Assembly: GCF_000382705.1 (NCBI RefSeq) | Contig: NZ_ARQE01000014.1 | Span: 1 to 62,131 of the forward strand | DNA from: Aureimonas ureilytica DSM 18598 = NBRC 106430 | GTDB taxonomy: Bacteria; Pseudomonadota; Alphaproteobacteria; Rhizobiales; Rhizobiaceae | Reading direction: 5' to 3' | DNA: 62,131 nucleotides | Shown: one piece after another, positions 1 through 8,664 of the stretch | Position numbering within the stretch: the stretch's first letter is position 1 | How the letters are laid out: every line of letters starts with the position of its first letter | The notes under the pieces: model-generated | Told to the model about the DNA's origin: nothing | Databases searched by the model: none | Seen by the model: the letters and a program-made list of their open reading frames with translations, nothing else | Made by a program: the position numbers and the translations under genes

Positions 1-227
1 CCGTCGACCAGACTTTGCAGGAACTCGGCCTCCGCCTCGATGCGGCCCGAGCGCCTGTCCCCGCCCATCGGCAGCGGATCGCTCCGCCCCGCCCGATCCT
101 GCGAGCGCCAGCGCACCGCCGTGGCAATCGCGATCCCAAACCGCTCAGCCGCTACATGGGTCGAGGCGCCCTCGCGCATCGCCCGCAAAACCCGATGCCG
201 AAGATCGATCGACAAAGCTCTTGCCAT
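1..227 (-). CDS. IS630-family transposase, N-terminal part (cut by window edge)
   Basis: The reverse strand reads an ATG at 225-227 followed by 75 codons that run off the left edge. The peptide begins MARALSIDLRHRVL and continues with a helix-turn-helix (residues about 17-42, with GASTHVAAERFGIAIATAVRW). This is the usual start of IS630-family transposases, which act with a DDE domain downstream. An AAGG-type ribosome site precedes the ATG. The DDE domain is outside the window, so whether the gene is intact cannot be judged, and no terminal repeat was identified with confidence. Confidence 0.75.
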   Translation of the reverse strand, partial: MARALSIDLRHRVLRAMREGASTHVAAERFGIAIATAVRWRSQDRAGRSDPLPMGGDRRSGRIEAEAEFLQSLVD

Positions 228-310
228 CCTTGCCTCCCTTCCGATCGACAGAGGGAATCATGAATGACGCTAAGACTCTACCCGGAGGGAAAACGCTCTA
301 GCGTCGGCTC

Positions 311-1123
311 ATGCCGAGCTCATCCCAAACAGTCATTCGTCCTCTTCCGAGCGCCGCGTCGGGCATCGAGCCCATGTTTGCTCGAACGACGCGGACGTTC
401 GCCCGGCACTTTCACGACCAGTTCGGGATCGGCGTCGTTCTGTCCGGTGCGCAACGCTCCGCGAGCGGACGCGGACCGGTGGAAGCCGTGCGGGGCGACA
501 TCATCACGGTCAATCCCGGCGAAGTCCACGATGGAGCCCCCATCGGCGGCCAAGTCCGCACCTGGGCGATGCTTTACTTCGATCCAGAGCGCATCGGCGA
601 GATCGCCCTCGATCTGAGCGATGAACGCAGCGCGGGCCTTGAGCTTGCGCACCCCGTTCGAACCGATCCAGCAGCCGCTTCACTGTTTCGCAAGGCGTTT
701 CGATCCCTGGTGCGAGGGCAGGAGCAGGATGCGATGATGGAGACGCTTATCCTCCTCGTGAACCGCCTCGCGGTCCGTGGAGCGGGGTCTCTCCAAGGAA
801 ACAGTACGCCGATCGGCCTTCGGCGTGCCCAGCAGGCTATCGACGACGATCCGACTACACCGCACAGCCTTGCATCTCTGGCATCGATCGCCGACGTCGG
901 GCGATTCCATCTGATATGAGGTTTCGCCGCCCAAACGGGGATGACACCTCATGCCTACATCGTGCAGCGCCGCCTTCAGCTCGTCCGTCGCCTGCTCCGT
1001 CGCGAGATGTCGCTCGCACACGCTTCGGCCGAAGCGGGGTTTGCCGACCAAAGCCACATGACGCGACTGTTCGCGCGAAGCTACGGCATGACACCAGGAG
1101 CCTATGCCCGGGCTCGAAGCTGA
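311..1123 (+). pseudogene. AraC-family regulator with an in-frame TGA
   Basis: One reading frame runs from ATG 311 to 1123 (270 codons) and is interrupted only by TGA at 917-919 (codon 203). The N-terminal 110 residues are a cupin-type AraC sensor (HFHDQFGIGVVLSG, NPGEVHDG). The C-terminal part has both AraC helix-turn-helix motifs (SLASLASIADVGRFHL, then HASAEAGFADQSHMTRLF and YGMTPGAYARA). The stop lies between the two recognition helices, where family members carry Arg in a RGFAAQTG-like motif, so one CGA to TGA change explains it. It probably regulated the two genes that follow, since AraC regulators often sit beside LysE exporters. As written, the product would lack most of the DNA-binding domain. 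A sequencing error is the main alternative. Confidence 0.8.
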
Positions 1124-1219
1124 CACAAACGGCTTTCGGCAGCGGGCGCAATTTCGTTCAAGACCGAACTGGCTGGTCGTTTCACATCTGGTGCACCGAT
1201 CTCATCCGGACCCGCCAGA

Positions 1220-1897
1220 ATGCTCCTACCCTTCACCTATGCTAGAGCCGTCCAAACCGCTTTCCCGTCGCTCGCGTGCGGCGTCGTCCAGATCGCCGGC
1301 ATCTCGTCCGCGCCGGATGCCTCTGTCGTCGCACGTCCTTACATCGATCGCGCCCTCGAGCGCTTGGCGCATCAGAACGAAGGCGACTTTCCCGAGGTCC
1401 AAGCGTGGCGACGCGCTTTCTCCTTCATGGGTCTCAAGCCGACCCAGTACCGCTGCGCATCCGAAGCCCTTCTGCGGCGTCTTCGCAAGGAGGGGACCCT
1501 GCCGTCCCTCCATCCGTTGGTCGATCTCTGCAACGCGATTTCGGTGGCCTTCGCCACTCCGATCGCGGTGTTCGACATCGAGAAGGTCGAGGGCCGGTTG
1601 ACCGTTCGCCCCGCACGAGGTGACGAGCGCTACGACACCTTCTCTGGGACGACCGAGACACCCGAGCCAAGAGAGATCATCTTCGCCGACGATGCGGGGC
1701 GAGCCCATGCGCGACGATGGACCAACCGTCAGAGCGCGATCTCGGCCGTCGGGCCAACCACAACAAACGCCCTCATCGTCGCGGAAGCTCTCCATTCTGA
1801 TGCGCAAGCGGATGTGACACGCCTAGTTTCCGCCCTCTGTGAAGCCGTCCAGTCCGTTTGGCCGACGGCATCGGTCGAGGACCAGGACGCGGCATGA
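1220..1897 (+). CDS. B3/B4 (tRNA-editing-like) domain protein
   Basis: This 225-residue protein matches the stand-alone B3/B4 domain family related to the editing domain of the phenylalanyl-tRNA synthetase beta chain. Recognisable stretches are EVQAWRRAFSFMGLKPTQYR, LPSLHPLVDLCNAISVAFATP and the C-terminal HARRWTNRQS segment. Family members are thought to bind or hydrolyse aminoacyl-tRNA or free amino-acid adducts, but the exact substrate is not known. Its last codons overlap the start of the LysE-type exporter (ATGA), so the two are probably translated together. A role in amino-acid handling together with the exporter is inference. Confidence 0.75.
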   Translation: MLLPFTYARAVQTAFPSLACGVVQIAGISSAPDASVVARPYIDRALERLAHQNEGDFPEVQAWRRAFSFMGLKPTQYRCASEALLRRLRKEGTLPSLHPLVDLCNAISVAFATPIAVFDIEKVEGRLTVRPARGDERYDTFSGTTETPEPREIIFADDAGRAHARRWTNRQSAISAVGPTTTNALIVAEALHSDAQADVTRLVSALCEAVQSVWPTASVEDQDAA

Positions 1898-2505
1898 GCT
1901 GGGAGTTCCTTCTGACGACGTTCATCGTGGTGGCATCTCCCGGCACCGGAGCGATCTATACGCTCGCAGCAGGTCTGTCCGGCGGCGCCAAGGCGAGCCT
2001 CGTCGCGGCCTGCGGCTGCACCCTCGGGATCGTCCCGCACATGGTTGCCGCCATCAGCGGCGTGGCGGCTCTGTTCCATACGAGCGATATGGCTTTCCAG
2101 GCGCTCAAGTTCGCGGGCGTCGCCTACCTCCTCTTCATGGCATGGTCGATGCTGCGAGCCAAAGGAGCGTTGGGTATCGATCAAGATGGGGCCATGCTGG
2201 ATGCAAGGCAGGTGATCGGGAAAGCCATCCTCATCAACCTCCTGAACCCCAAGCTCTCGATCTTCTTCCTCGCCTTCCTGCCCCAGTTCGTCGGAGCCGA
2301 CGAGCCGGCACCGATCGCCCGGATGCTGCTGCTCAGTCTGGTGTTCATGGCGATGACGTTCGCCGTGTTTGCCACATATGGCGTCTTCGCATCGACCCTG
2401 CGCCGATACGTCCTGACGAGTTTGAGGGTGCAACGCTGGATGCAACGCAGCTTCGCCACGGCGTTCGGTCTTCTGGCGCTGCAACTCGCCGCAACCAATC
2501 GGTAG
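1894..2505 (+). CDS. LysE-family amino-acid exporter
   Basis: The product is 203 residues with six hydrophobic segments. The first membrane segment carries FIVVASPGTGAIYTLAAG, a variant of the LysE/RhtB N-terminal motif (usually PGP). A NLLNPKLSIFFLAFLPQFV stretch follows in the middle, as is typical of the family. ATG 1894 was chosen because it overlaps the previous stop as ATGA; a start 12 codons earlier adds only a polar tail. LysE/RhtB proteins export amino acids or derivatives across the inner membrane by proton exchange. The substrate cannot be read from sequence. The broken AraC gene upstream is the likely former regulator. Confidence 0.85.
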   Translation: MSWEFLLTTFIVVASPGTGAIYTLAAGLSGGAKASLVAACGCTLGIVPHMVAAISGVAALFHTSDMAFQALKFAGVAYLLFMAWSMLRAKGALGIDQDGAMLDARQVIGKAILINLLNPKLSIFFLAFLPQFVGADEPAPIARMLLLSLVFMAMTFAVFATYGVFASTLRRYVLTSLRVQRWMQRSFATAFGLLALQLAATNR

Positions 2506-2725
2506 GGGCAAACATCCCTACTTCGATGGGATGGATCTCTTGAGCGGCCCTCAGATCGGGGATGTCTTTGCGGCACAATCCTGCAAGCGGAACCGCCTGC
2601 GCACTTTAAATCACTGAAGAAAAGGTCTCGACGCCTTGGCTACCAATCAGGATTTTTCAACTACTATTCAGCAAAATCAAGCTCATTCTCGCGACGCATA
2701 GCGCGTCTCCCTTACGGATCGACCC

Positions 2726-3232
2726 ATGGTGGCCCTCCAAAGTCTCTCGACAGCCTCCACCCTTCTGAAGGCGATCAATGTTCCGCCAACTGTGGGGTTG
2801 AACTCGACATCATCGACAGACCAGGCAGCACCTTCCGTCGCTCAGATTGCCGCAGGAGCCAACGTCTCCAGCACTTCGGCAGCCAAGTCGGTCAGTTCGG
2901 CCATTTTCAACGCGGTGACGACGATCTCGGAGGAGCAGGACGCGACCGTACGGGCAATCTTGGACTATGTCACGGAAGCCTACGACAAGATTTACGAGAA
3001 GGACGGCTGGCTGCTAGAGAACGCTACGTTTCCAGACTCAGTGCGGGCTGCGTTCGATCAGCATTTGGCCGCAGGGGCATTGATCAGGCAGGATATTCTC
3101 GCCGACCCAGCCGGTATCCATAAGCTCTACCAGCAGATCAAGGCTAGCCGTCCGGACGCCTCCCCGGAGGGTATCATCACTCTGGTGATTGCCGAGCTTG
3201 GCACCCGGCGCTCGAAAGCAGCGGCGGGATGA
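2726..3232 (+). CDS. Hypothetical protein with Ser/Thr/Ala-rich N-terminus
   Basis: The product is 168 residues and no family was recognised. Residues 1-65 are rich in Ser, Thr and Ala and look disordered. Residues 66-160 look like a compact alpha-helical domain (ISEEQDATVRAILDYVTEAY, then ATFPDSVRAAFDQHLAAGAL). There is no signal peptide or membrane segment. The gene stands alone, preceded by about 220 bases that include a GACGC-ATAGC-GCGTC inverted repeat near 2693-2707. A flexible N-terminus followed by a helical domain can occur in secreted or effector proteins, but nothing here proves export. Confidence 0.6.
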   Translation: MVALQSLSTASTLLKAINVPPTVGLNSTSSTDQAAPSVAQIAAGANVSSTSAAKSVSSAIFNAVTTISEEQDATVRAILDYVTEAYDKIYEKDGWLLENATFPDSVRAAFDQHLAAGALIRQDILADPAGIHKLYQQIKASRPDASPEGIITLVIAELGTRRSKAAAG

Positions 3233-3299
3233 TTGGACACCCTGCCGCAAACCTACATTTCATAGCATTACGGGGAGGTCAGAGAAGCATCGGAAGAGA

Positions 3300-4289
3300 T
3301 CAGCGTCTTGGCTTCACCCTTCGACCTCCTGCCGCCTCGAACATGACCAGCGCGGCAACGACCAGAAGCACTCCGCCCCACTGATACGTCTGAAGATGCT
3401 CCCCAAGGACGATCGCGGCCACGACGATCCCTAGAAGGGGCTCGGTGTTGCTGAGCATCGTCGCCCGCACGGGGCCGATCAAATCGAAGGCCGCGAAGAA
3501 AGCCAGCATCCCGACCGCAGTGCCGACGCCCGCCCCGACGAGCCCGACCCAGCCCAGAAGGGTCGACGGGAATGCCCAAGCCCCCGCGATCGTCGTGACG
3601 AGGACAGCCAGCGCTGCGACGGGCACCGTCATTGCGAAGTTCATGGAGACGCTGCCGACGCCCGATCGCATCACCCGGTCGCCCAAGAGGATGATCACGG
3701 TGATGGCGGCGGAGGCGAGCGCCGCGAGCATGACGCCGCGCAGGTCGATCTCGCCCATGCCCTGACCGAGCGTGATGGCGATCCCGACGAGAGCCGCCAA
3801 TGCCAGCACGAGGCGGCGTCGGGTCAGGCGCTCCCGTCCCAGAACATGTGCGGCAACGGCGATCAGCACCGGGTGGGTAAAGAACACGAGGACCGCCACC
3901 GCCACCGGGACATAGGCCACCGAGCCGATGAAGCCGAAGGACATGGCGCCATAAGCGCCTCCGATCAGAAGGCAGAGCAGGAGCGCGCTCCGCTTCATTC
4001 GGAAGTCTGCGGACGTACCGACCATGAACAGCGCGATGATCGCGGCGCCGATCGTGGCGCGCACAGTGACCACGGTTAGCGTGTTGCTCCCGGCGTCGAA
4101 CGCCAGACGCGCGAAGGTCTGCACTGTTGCGATAGCACAGGCGGACAGGAGGACAAGCAGGATACCTTTCAGCGAGCGCGAGACCGTTGATGTCGCGCGT
4201 CCAGTCGCCCTTTCATCTGCGGTCAGAACCTCGGCCTGCGTTTGGGGTTGTGTGAGGGACGACGAGGACTGGCTTGCACGCTGATACAT
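3300..4289 (-). CDS. DMT-superfamily (EamA) permease
   Basis: The 329-residue product has a polar N-terminal tail of about 40 residues followed by ten membrane segments arranged as two EamA repeats. The second repeat ends with the usual FDLIGPVRATMLSNTEPLLG motif and a C-terminal YQWGGVLLVVAALVMFE helix. EamA proteins move small metabolites or drugs across the inner membrane, and the substrate is unknown. It is divergent from a LysR-type regulator with 68 bases between the starts, a layout in which the regulator normally controls the transporter. A 12-base direct repeat covers its start region. Confidence 0.85.
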   Translation of the reverse strand: MYQRASQSSSSLTQPQTQAEVLTADERATGRATSTVSRSLKGILLVLLSACAIATVQTFARLAFDAGSNTLTVVTVRATIGAAIIALFMVGTSADFRMKRSALLLCLLIGGAYGAMSFGFIGSVAYVPVAVAVLVFFTHPVLIAVAAHVLGRERLTRRRLVLALAALVGIAITLGQGMGEIDLRGVMLAALASAAITVIILLGDRVMRSGVGSVSMNFAMTVPVAALAVLVTTIAGAWAFPSTLLGWVGLVGAGVGTAVGMLAFFAAFDLIGPVRATMLSNTEPLLGIVVAAIVLGEHLQTYQWGGVLLVVAALVMFEAAGGRRVKPRR

Positions 4290-4313
4290 GATCGAACGCT
4301 GGCACGCTGATAC
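4276..4313. promoter_or_regulatory. Direct repeat GCACGCTGATAC in the DMT/LysR divergent promoter
   Basis: The 12-mer GCACGCTGATAC occurs at 4276-4287 and again at 4302-4313, 26 bases apart (about 2.5 helical turns). The first copy overlaps the start codon of the permease gene. It is a candidate binding site for the adjacent LysR protein or another regulator. A small tandem duplication is the alternative. Confidence 0.45.
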
Positions 4314-4357
4314 CTATTACGGTAGGTCGATATCGCTCCAGTCAGATATGGCCGATC

Positions 4358-5245
4358 ATGATACCTGCCGCCATCGATCTCGATCTCCTTCGCTCTTACG
4401 TCGCGGTCGTTCGCCAGGGCAGTCTGACGCGAGCAGCCGCAGTCATTTGCCGCAGCCAGCCGACCCTCAGCACGCAGATGCGGCGCCTTGAGGCTCTGCT
4501 GGGTGTCACCTTGCTGAAGCGCACGGGACGGGGCGTCGTCGCCACCCCGGACGGCGAGGTGTTCCTGGGCTACGCAACGCGCATGCTCTCGCTCGGCGAC
4601 GAGGCAATGATCCGCCTCCAGGGAACTTCCGAAGTCCAAGGGGTCGTGCGCATCGGTCTGCCGGAGGAGATCATACCCCAAGCCCTGTCCAGCGTTGTGG
4701 GACACGTTCGACTGAAGCATCCACAGGTGCGGCTGGACGTGGTGGTCGATGACACGACGCGGAACGGGATGCTCTGGCGCGACGGCGCTTTGGACGTGAT
4801 GATCGGGGTTCCGTCCCTTATGCCGACCGACGAGGCCGTGCCTGCCTCGACGTGGACCATCGATCTCGAGTGGGTATGTGGGTTCGGCTACGCTCCAGCC
4901 GAAGGCGAACCGCTCGATCTCCTGGTCTTCCCCGAACCCTGCGCATGGCGACGTCGAATGATTCAGGCGCTCGACACCATCGGCCAACCGTGGCGGATCG
5001 CCTTCACAAGCCGGAGCATCCCGGCCGTGCAAACTGCCGTCGAGAACGGTCTCGGCGCGACCGTGCTGCCTGCGCAGAGTGTCCATCGATCCAAGATGCG
5101 TCCGCTTCCCGAGGCGCTCTCCCCGCTAAAGCCGCTTGCCGTTCCCTACGGGCTCTACGCTCGATCCGACGAACAACCTGCCACGAAGGCCGTCCTGAAC
5201 GCGCTGCTGCGGTGGATGTCGAACGGGATGGCCACCGCCGCGTAG
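4358..5245 (+). CDS. LysR-family transcriptional regulator
   Basis: The 295-residue protein has the LysR winged helix-turn-helix at residues 5-63 (LLRSYVAVVRQGSLTRAAA, then RSQPTLSTQMRRLEALLG) and a PBP2-type effector domain after residue 90. It is divergent from the DMT permease and probably regulates it in response to that permease's substrate. The ATG at 4358 gives the normal LysR N-terminus, although no good ribosome site precedes it. The gene looks full length. Confidence 0.88.
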   Translation: MIPAAIDLDLLRSYVAVVRQGSLTRAAAVICRSQPTLSTQMRRLEALLGVTLLKRTGRGVVATPDGEVFLGYATRMLSLGDEAMIRLQGTSEVQGVVRIGLPEEIIPQALSSVVGHVRLKHPQVRLDVVVDDTTRNGMLWRDGALDVMIGVPSLMPTDEAVPASTWTIDLEWVCGFGYAPAEGEPLDLLVFPEPCAWRRRMIQALDTIGQPWRIAFTSRSIPAVQTAVENGLGATVLPAQSVHRSKMRPLPEALSPLKPLAVPYGLYARSDEQPATKAVLNALLRWMSNGMATAA

Positions 5246-5258
5246 TCCGCGCCCAACG

Positions 5259-5331
5259 GCAGCTATTGCCCCACATCTTGCCTAAAGCTGACCGGAAGCT
5301 TTCCACCCGAAATGCCTATCGGCAGACGTAG
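5259..5331. repeat. Dispersed palindromic repeat, copy A (partial)
   Basis: This stretch contains GGCAGCTATT, AAAGCTGACCGG and AAGCTTTCC. These are diverged pieces of the hairpin repeat that is complete at 52,165-52,240. It directly abuts the point where similarity of the umuC remnant to UmuC proteins ends, so the repeat may mark the site where umuC was truncated. Confidence 0.5.
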
Positions 5332-5484
5332 CATGGGTTTGCGCTTGACGGCGAAGGCCCGATTACAGAAGCCATCGTTGTTGCTGAGCACGATAACGGG
5401 CACGCCGCGCAGGCGAAGGTCAAACACGCGCTCGCACGAGACGTAGAAGTTGTTGCAGTCGATCAGGGCGATCGGGATGGCCAT
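5332..5484 (-). pseudogene. umuC remnant (error-prone polymerase, N-terminal fragment)
   Basis: The first 35 codons encode the Y-family polymerase V start ([20 protein letters not shown], then [11 protein letters not shown]). They include the metal-binding Asp of IDCNNFY. After NNDG the reading frame slips: GTAATCG, expected in frame, is displaced by one base. Similarity is lost near 5,340, and the frame then runs through repeat copy A to a stop at 5263. About 370 of the roughly 420 residues of UmuC are missing. It lies 6 bases after umuD in the usual umuDC order. No polymerase activity is expected. Confidence 0.85.
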
Positions 5485-5490
5485 GGCCGG

Positions 5491-5949
5491 TCAGTCGATT
5501 GGCAGCCGGCGCACGACGCCGGCGAGGATGCCCCAAATTTCAGTGTCTTCCGTCACCCGGATCGGCCGATAGGACGAGTCCGGCGAGGCGGGATCGAGGA
5601 AGTAGAGCCCGTCGCGGCGGGCGAGCTTCTTCAAGGTGATCTGGCCGTCCACGACGGCCAGCATGACCCGGCCGAGGCGCTTCTTGCTGGCGCGGTCGAT
5701 GGCGATCAGGTCGCCATCCAGAATGCCCTCGTTGACCAGCGAATTGCCGGAGACCTTCCACCAGAAGGTCGAACTCTCGCGCCGCACGATCCAGGCGATC
5801 GGGTCGATGCTGTCTTCAAGATCGTCGCCTGCAGGCGAGGGGAAGCCGGCGGGCACGCAGATCGGCGCCACCCGATACTCGCGCGCTGGGATGTCTGCGA
5901 CTTTGACAGGGATGAGGGTCGAAAGGGCAGGCATGAGGGTACGGACCAT
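5491..5949 (-). CDS. umuD: UmuD-like SOS mutagenesis protein (LexA-type self-cleaving)
   Basis: The 152-residue product has the UmuD arrangement: a cleavage site at Ala-Gly in VPAGFPSPAGDD, the nucleophile Ser in KVSGNSLVNEGILDGD and the general base Lys in VDGQITLKKL. UmuD is cleaved on RecA filaments and joins UmuC to form polymerase V for translesion synthesis. ATG 5949 was preferred over a TTG two codons upstream. The partner umuC directly downstream is truncated, so this UmuD either acts with a UmuC encoded elsewhere or is a relic. No convincing GTTC-N7-GTTC SOS box was found upstream. Confidence 0.9.
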   Translation of the reverse strand: MVRTLMPALSTLIPVKVADIPAREYRVAPICVPAGFPSPAGDDLEDSIDPIAWIVRRESSTFWWKVSGNSLVNEGILDGDLIAIDRASKKRLGRVMLAVVDGQITLKKLARRDGLYFLDPASPDSSYRPIRVTEDTEIWGILAGVVRRLPID

Positions 5950-6396
5950 GAACAATACGGGTCCATAAGGAGGACGTAACTCCTAATCGTCAACCCAAGG
6001 AGATCAGAACAAGAACGCTCGGGGCAAGCTATCCCCAGCCGCGGGTTGCCCCTGTGGATAAGGCGTTTGTTCAACAAATTTTGCAGACCTTGCAACCTCG
6101 GGTTCTCGCCTAGCTAAAGGCTGCGACAAGAATGGCGTCCTAACCTGCGAGCTGGCAGGGGGCCGGTTGGAGTTGGGACGACGATGCAGCAATCGCAGAT
6201 AGCAGCGAAGAAGCATATCCGCGACCTGCAGCGAGCGACGGCACAAGTGATGCACCGGGTCGAACTTTTGCAGCCCGTTTACGATCTTCCGCATGCTCTT
6301 GCAGAGCGGCTGAATAGGCTCGACCAGACCCTGGCCGCGAGGCAGGAGTGTGATCGAACCCATCGCTGAACTACGATCGATGATGGGACTGTGAGT
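5950..6396. other. Intergenic region upstream of umuD
   Basis: No gene is supported here. A plus-strand frame at 6184-6369 could encode 61 helical, charged residues (MQQSQIAAKKHIRDL start), but it has no recognisable family and weak initiation signals. The motif TGTGGATAAG at 6053-6062 matches a DnaA box but is single. Two GTTC motifs 2 bases apart lie near 6009-6018 on the minus strand, with spacing wrong for the alphaproteobacterial SOS box. Confidence 0.4.
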
Positions 6397-8460
6397 TCAG
6401 GCGCTCATGCGCTCGAAGCCCTGACCGAGATCGAGATCGACGCCATCCTTATGACGCTCCTGTGGAACTGTCGTTCGTATTGCCGGTCGGACGTGCCCTA
6501 CAGCCTGCACGACGTCACGGTCCTGTGACACTGGATCGAGTCGGCCAGACGTTGCCATCTGCGACCTGCTGGTGCCAGCTGTGACCCGAAAGAAGGCCAC
6601 GCGCTCGCTGAGGTGTCCCGCCTCTTCCGACAGCTGAGCAGCGGTCGCCGACATCTCGTTGGCCGCACTCGCGTTGACCTGCGTCACCTGATCGAGCTGA
6701 ACGATTGCCTGATTGATCTGCTCGATACCCACCGACTGCTCGCGGCAGGCGGCCGAGATCTCAGATACGAGATCAGACGTTCGTTGGATGTCGGGCACCA
6801 GCTGTCGCAGGAGCTCACCAGCCTCCTGCGCAACTCCAAGCGTCTCGCGTGATAGGGTATCGATCTCACTGGCCGCCTGCTGGCTGCGCTCGGCGAGTTT
6901 CCGCACCTCCGACGCCACTACGGCAAAGCCCTTCCCATGCTGCCCGGCCCGTGCTGCCTCGATCGCTGCATTCAGTGCAAGCAAGTCAGTCTGGCGCGCG
7001 ATCTCCCGCACTACGGCGATGCGCTCGGCGATCGTCTCCATCGCGTCCACCGATTTCGCCACGGCGTGACCGGAACGTTCTGCGTTAAGCGACGCGGAGA
7101 CCGCAATGCGCTCGGTCTGGGTGGCGTTATCAGCGTTCTGCCGGACGTTTGCCGTCATTTCCTCAACCGCTGCAGAGGCTTGCTCGCTGGCTGCTGCTTG
7201 CTCCGTGGAACCAGATGACAGTTGATCTGCGGTCGCAGCAGACTGAGTCGATCCCGATGCCACTTGGTCCGCCGACGAACGGACGTCCGACACGATTTCA
7301 CGCAGGCGGCTCGACATGGAACCCAGGGCACGTTGCAGGTCCCCGATCTCGTCACGCGAGCGAGCCTCGATCGTCTGTGTCAGATCGCCTGAGCCGATGC
7401 TCTCCACCAATTTCAACGACCGATCGATCGGGCGTCGAACCAGGCGGTCAGCGAGAAGCCACAATAGGATGAGCGTTCCGACCAGTATTGCCAATCCACT
7501 CAGCACGAGCGAGTTGATCTCCTCTCGGACCGGTGCGGACAACGTCGCCATCGGAACGTCCAGAACGACGACCCAGTGACCATCGGCATAGGGAAGGTCG
7601 AGGGAGACAAATGAGCGTTCAACGAGGCCAAGTTCGGGAACGTCGAGATTAGCGATGCGCTGCGGCTGGGACGTGGCCAAGGCGGCAGCTAAGGCTTCCG
7701 CACCCGCTACGGAGCCGTAGGGCTTCGTCAAAAGGCTTTTGTCAGGGTGGGCAATCCAGTGGCCCTCATCGGATAGAAGCATCACCCGGCCCGTCCCAAG
7801 CGGCTTCATTCGCGCGAGCGCGTTGCTGATCTCACCAAGACCGATGTCGATCCCGCTGACACCGATCTGGCGGGTTCCCGACATGACCGGGAACTGCGTG
7901 CTGGCATAGAGGATGGGATCCGCAATCAGCGTATCGAGTGAGGGTTCGGTGAAGGACGCCTTGCCGTCGGTGTAAGTCTGCTCCCAGATCGGATCTTCGT
8001 AGCTGAGGGGATAAGGTGTCATGACGAGTTGCCCGCTGGCATCCCGGCTCCAGGCAGGCATAAAGTCACCGTTGGCGTTCGCACCAAGAGCTGCATCGTT
8101 CTGATTGGCTCGCCCGTCGAACGCATGACCGGGCAACTCGATGAACCAGGTCCCGACCGCCATCGGGAAGGTCTCCAGTGCTATTCTCGCCTCTTCGATC
8201 ACACTCCTTCGCTCGAGCTCGCCGGCAGCGTGTCGTGCACCCAAGCTCTTTGCAGTAACTTGCGCGCTTGCAGCGATTGGCGTCAGGTCTCCCAGAACCG
8301 TACGCGCAGCAAGCTGCATCTCTGCATCCACGCGCGTCTGCATCGTCGTTTCGACCTCAGAAGCGGTCCGCCAGGCCAGAACCGATGTCGTCACTCCCAC
8401 CGTGAGCGCGATAGCGGCGCTAGAGGCGAGCAGCAGTTTGGCAGTGACGCTGAAGCGCAT
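6397..8460 (-). CDS. Methyl-accepting chemotaxis protein, dCache-HAMP type
   Basis: The 687-residue protein has a membrane segment at about 10-30, a periplasmic double-Cache-like sensor at about 40-300 ([21 protein letters not shown] segments), a second membrane segment at about 314-336, HAMP at 337-390 and the signalling domain at about 410-620. The hairpin tip has the conserved [20 protein letters not shown] and [20 protein letters not shown] segments that bind CheA and CheW. It signals to the flagellar motor through CheA. The ligand is unknown; Cache domains often bind amino or organic acids. No che gene is nearby, so it is an orphan receptor. It ends with FERMSA, almost the same tail as the other chemoreceptor in this window. 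Confidence 0.93.
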   Translation of the reverse strand: MRFSVTAKLLLASSAAIALTVGVTTSVLAWRTASEVETTMQTRVDAEMQLAARTVLGDLTPIAASAQVTAKSLGARHAAGELERRSVIEEARIALETFPMAVGTWFIELPGHAFDGRANQNDAALGANANGDFMPAWSRDASGQLVMTPYPLSYEDPIWEQTYTDGKASFTEPSLDTLIADPILYASTQFPVMSGTRQIGVSGIDIGLGEISNALARMKPLGTGRVMLLSDEGHWIAHPDKSLLTKPYGSVAGAEALAAALATSQPQRIANLDVPELGLVERSFVSLDLPYADGHWVVVLDVPMATLSAPVREEINSLVLSGLAILVGTLILLWLLADRLVRRPIDRSLKLVESIGSGDLTQTIEARSRDEIGDLQRALGSMSSRLREIVSDVRSSADQVASGSTQSAATADQLSSGSTEQAAASEQASAAVEEMTANVRQNADNATQTERIAVSASLNAERSGHAVAKSVDAMETIAERIAVVREIARQTDLLALNAAIEAARAGQHGKGFAVVASEVRKLAERSQQAASEIDTLSRETLGVAQEAGELLRQLVPDIQRTSDLVSEISAACREQSVGIEQINQAIVQLDQVTQVNASAANEMSATAAQLSEEAGHLSERVAFFRVTAGTSRSQMATSGRLDPVSQDRDVVQAVGHVRPAIRTTVPQERHKDGVDLDLGQGFERMSA

Positions 8461-8483
8461 GGAGATATCCTTCGGTAATCTCC
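8461..8483 (-). promoter_or_regulatory. Hairpin enclosing the ribosome-binding site of the chemoreceptor gene
   Basis: On the minus strand GGAGAT and ATCTCC form a 6-base stem, the second arm directly abutting the ATG. The loop contains AAGGA, which is the likely Shine-Dalgarno sequence 6-7 bases from the start. This placement could modulate translation initiation. It is short enough that chance cannot be excluded. Confidence 0.4.
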
Positions 8484-8534
8484 GATTGTGGTAGTCAAAA
8501 AATGTGCATGAGATCTAAATGGAACTTACGAACA

Positions 8535-8551
8535 GGACCTGACGCAGGTCC
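8535..8551. other. Perfect GGACCTG-ACG-CAGGTCC hairpin
   Basis: A 7-base perfect stem with a 3-base loop lies about 75 bases before the chemoreceptor start and 115 bases after the DUF7007 gene. There is no following T-run on either strand, so it is more likely an operator or transcript-processing structure than a simple terminator. Confidence 0.4.
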
Positions 8552-8664
8552 ACGAAAAGTATTTTGGTAAATATGATGTTAGTAAGCCTGCCAATCTTTA
8601 GGGTGCTATAATCGCCCCGAGTTGTGAACACAAAAAAGAGAGAGCCTAAGGTTCCTCCTTTCCG

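Noticed and set aside
5950-6020. An SOS box for umuD
   Set aside because: The alphaproteobacterial GTTC-N7-GTTC pattern is not present; GTTC pairs occur with spacing 2 or with two mismatches only.
6053-6062. A DnaA box (TGTGGATAAG) as a possible origin
   Set aside because: Only one box is present, with no repeats, rep gene or AT-rich unwinding region.
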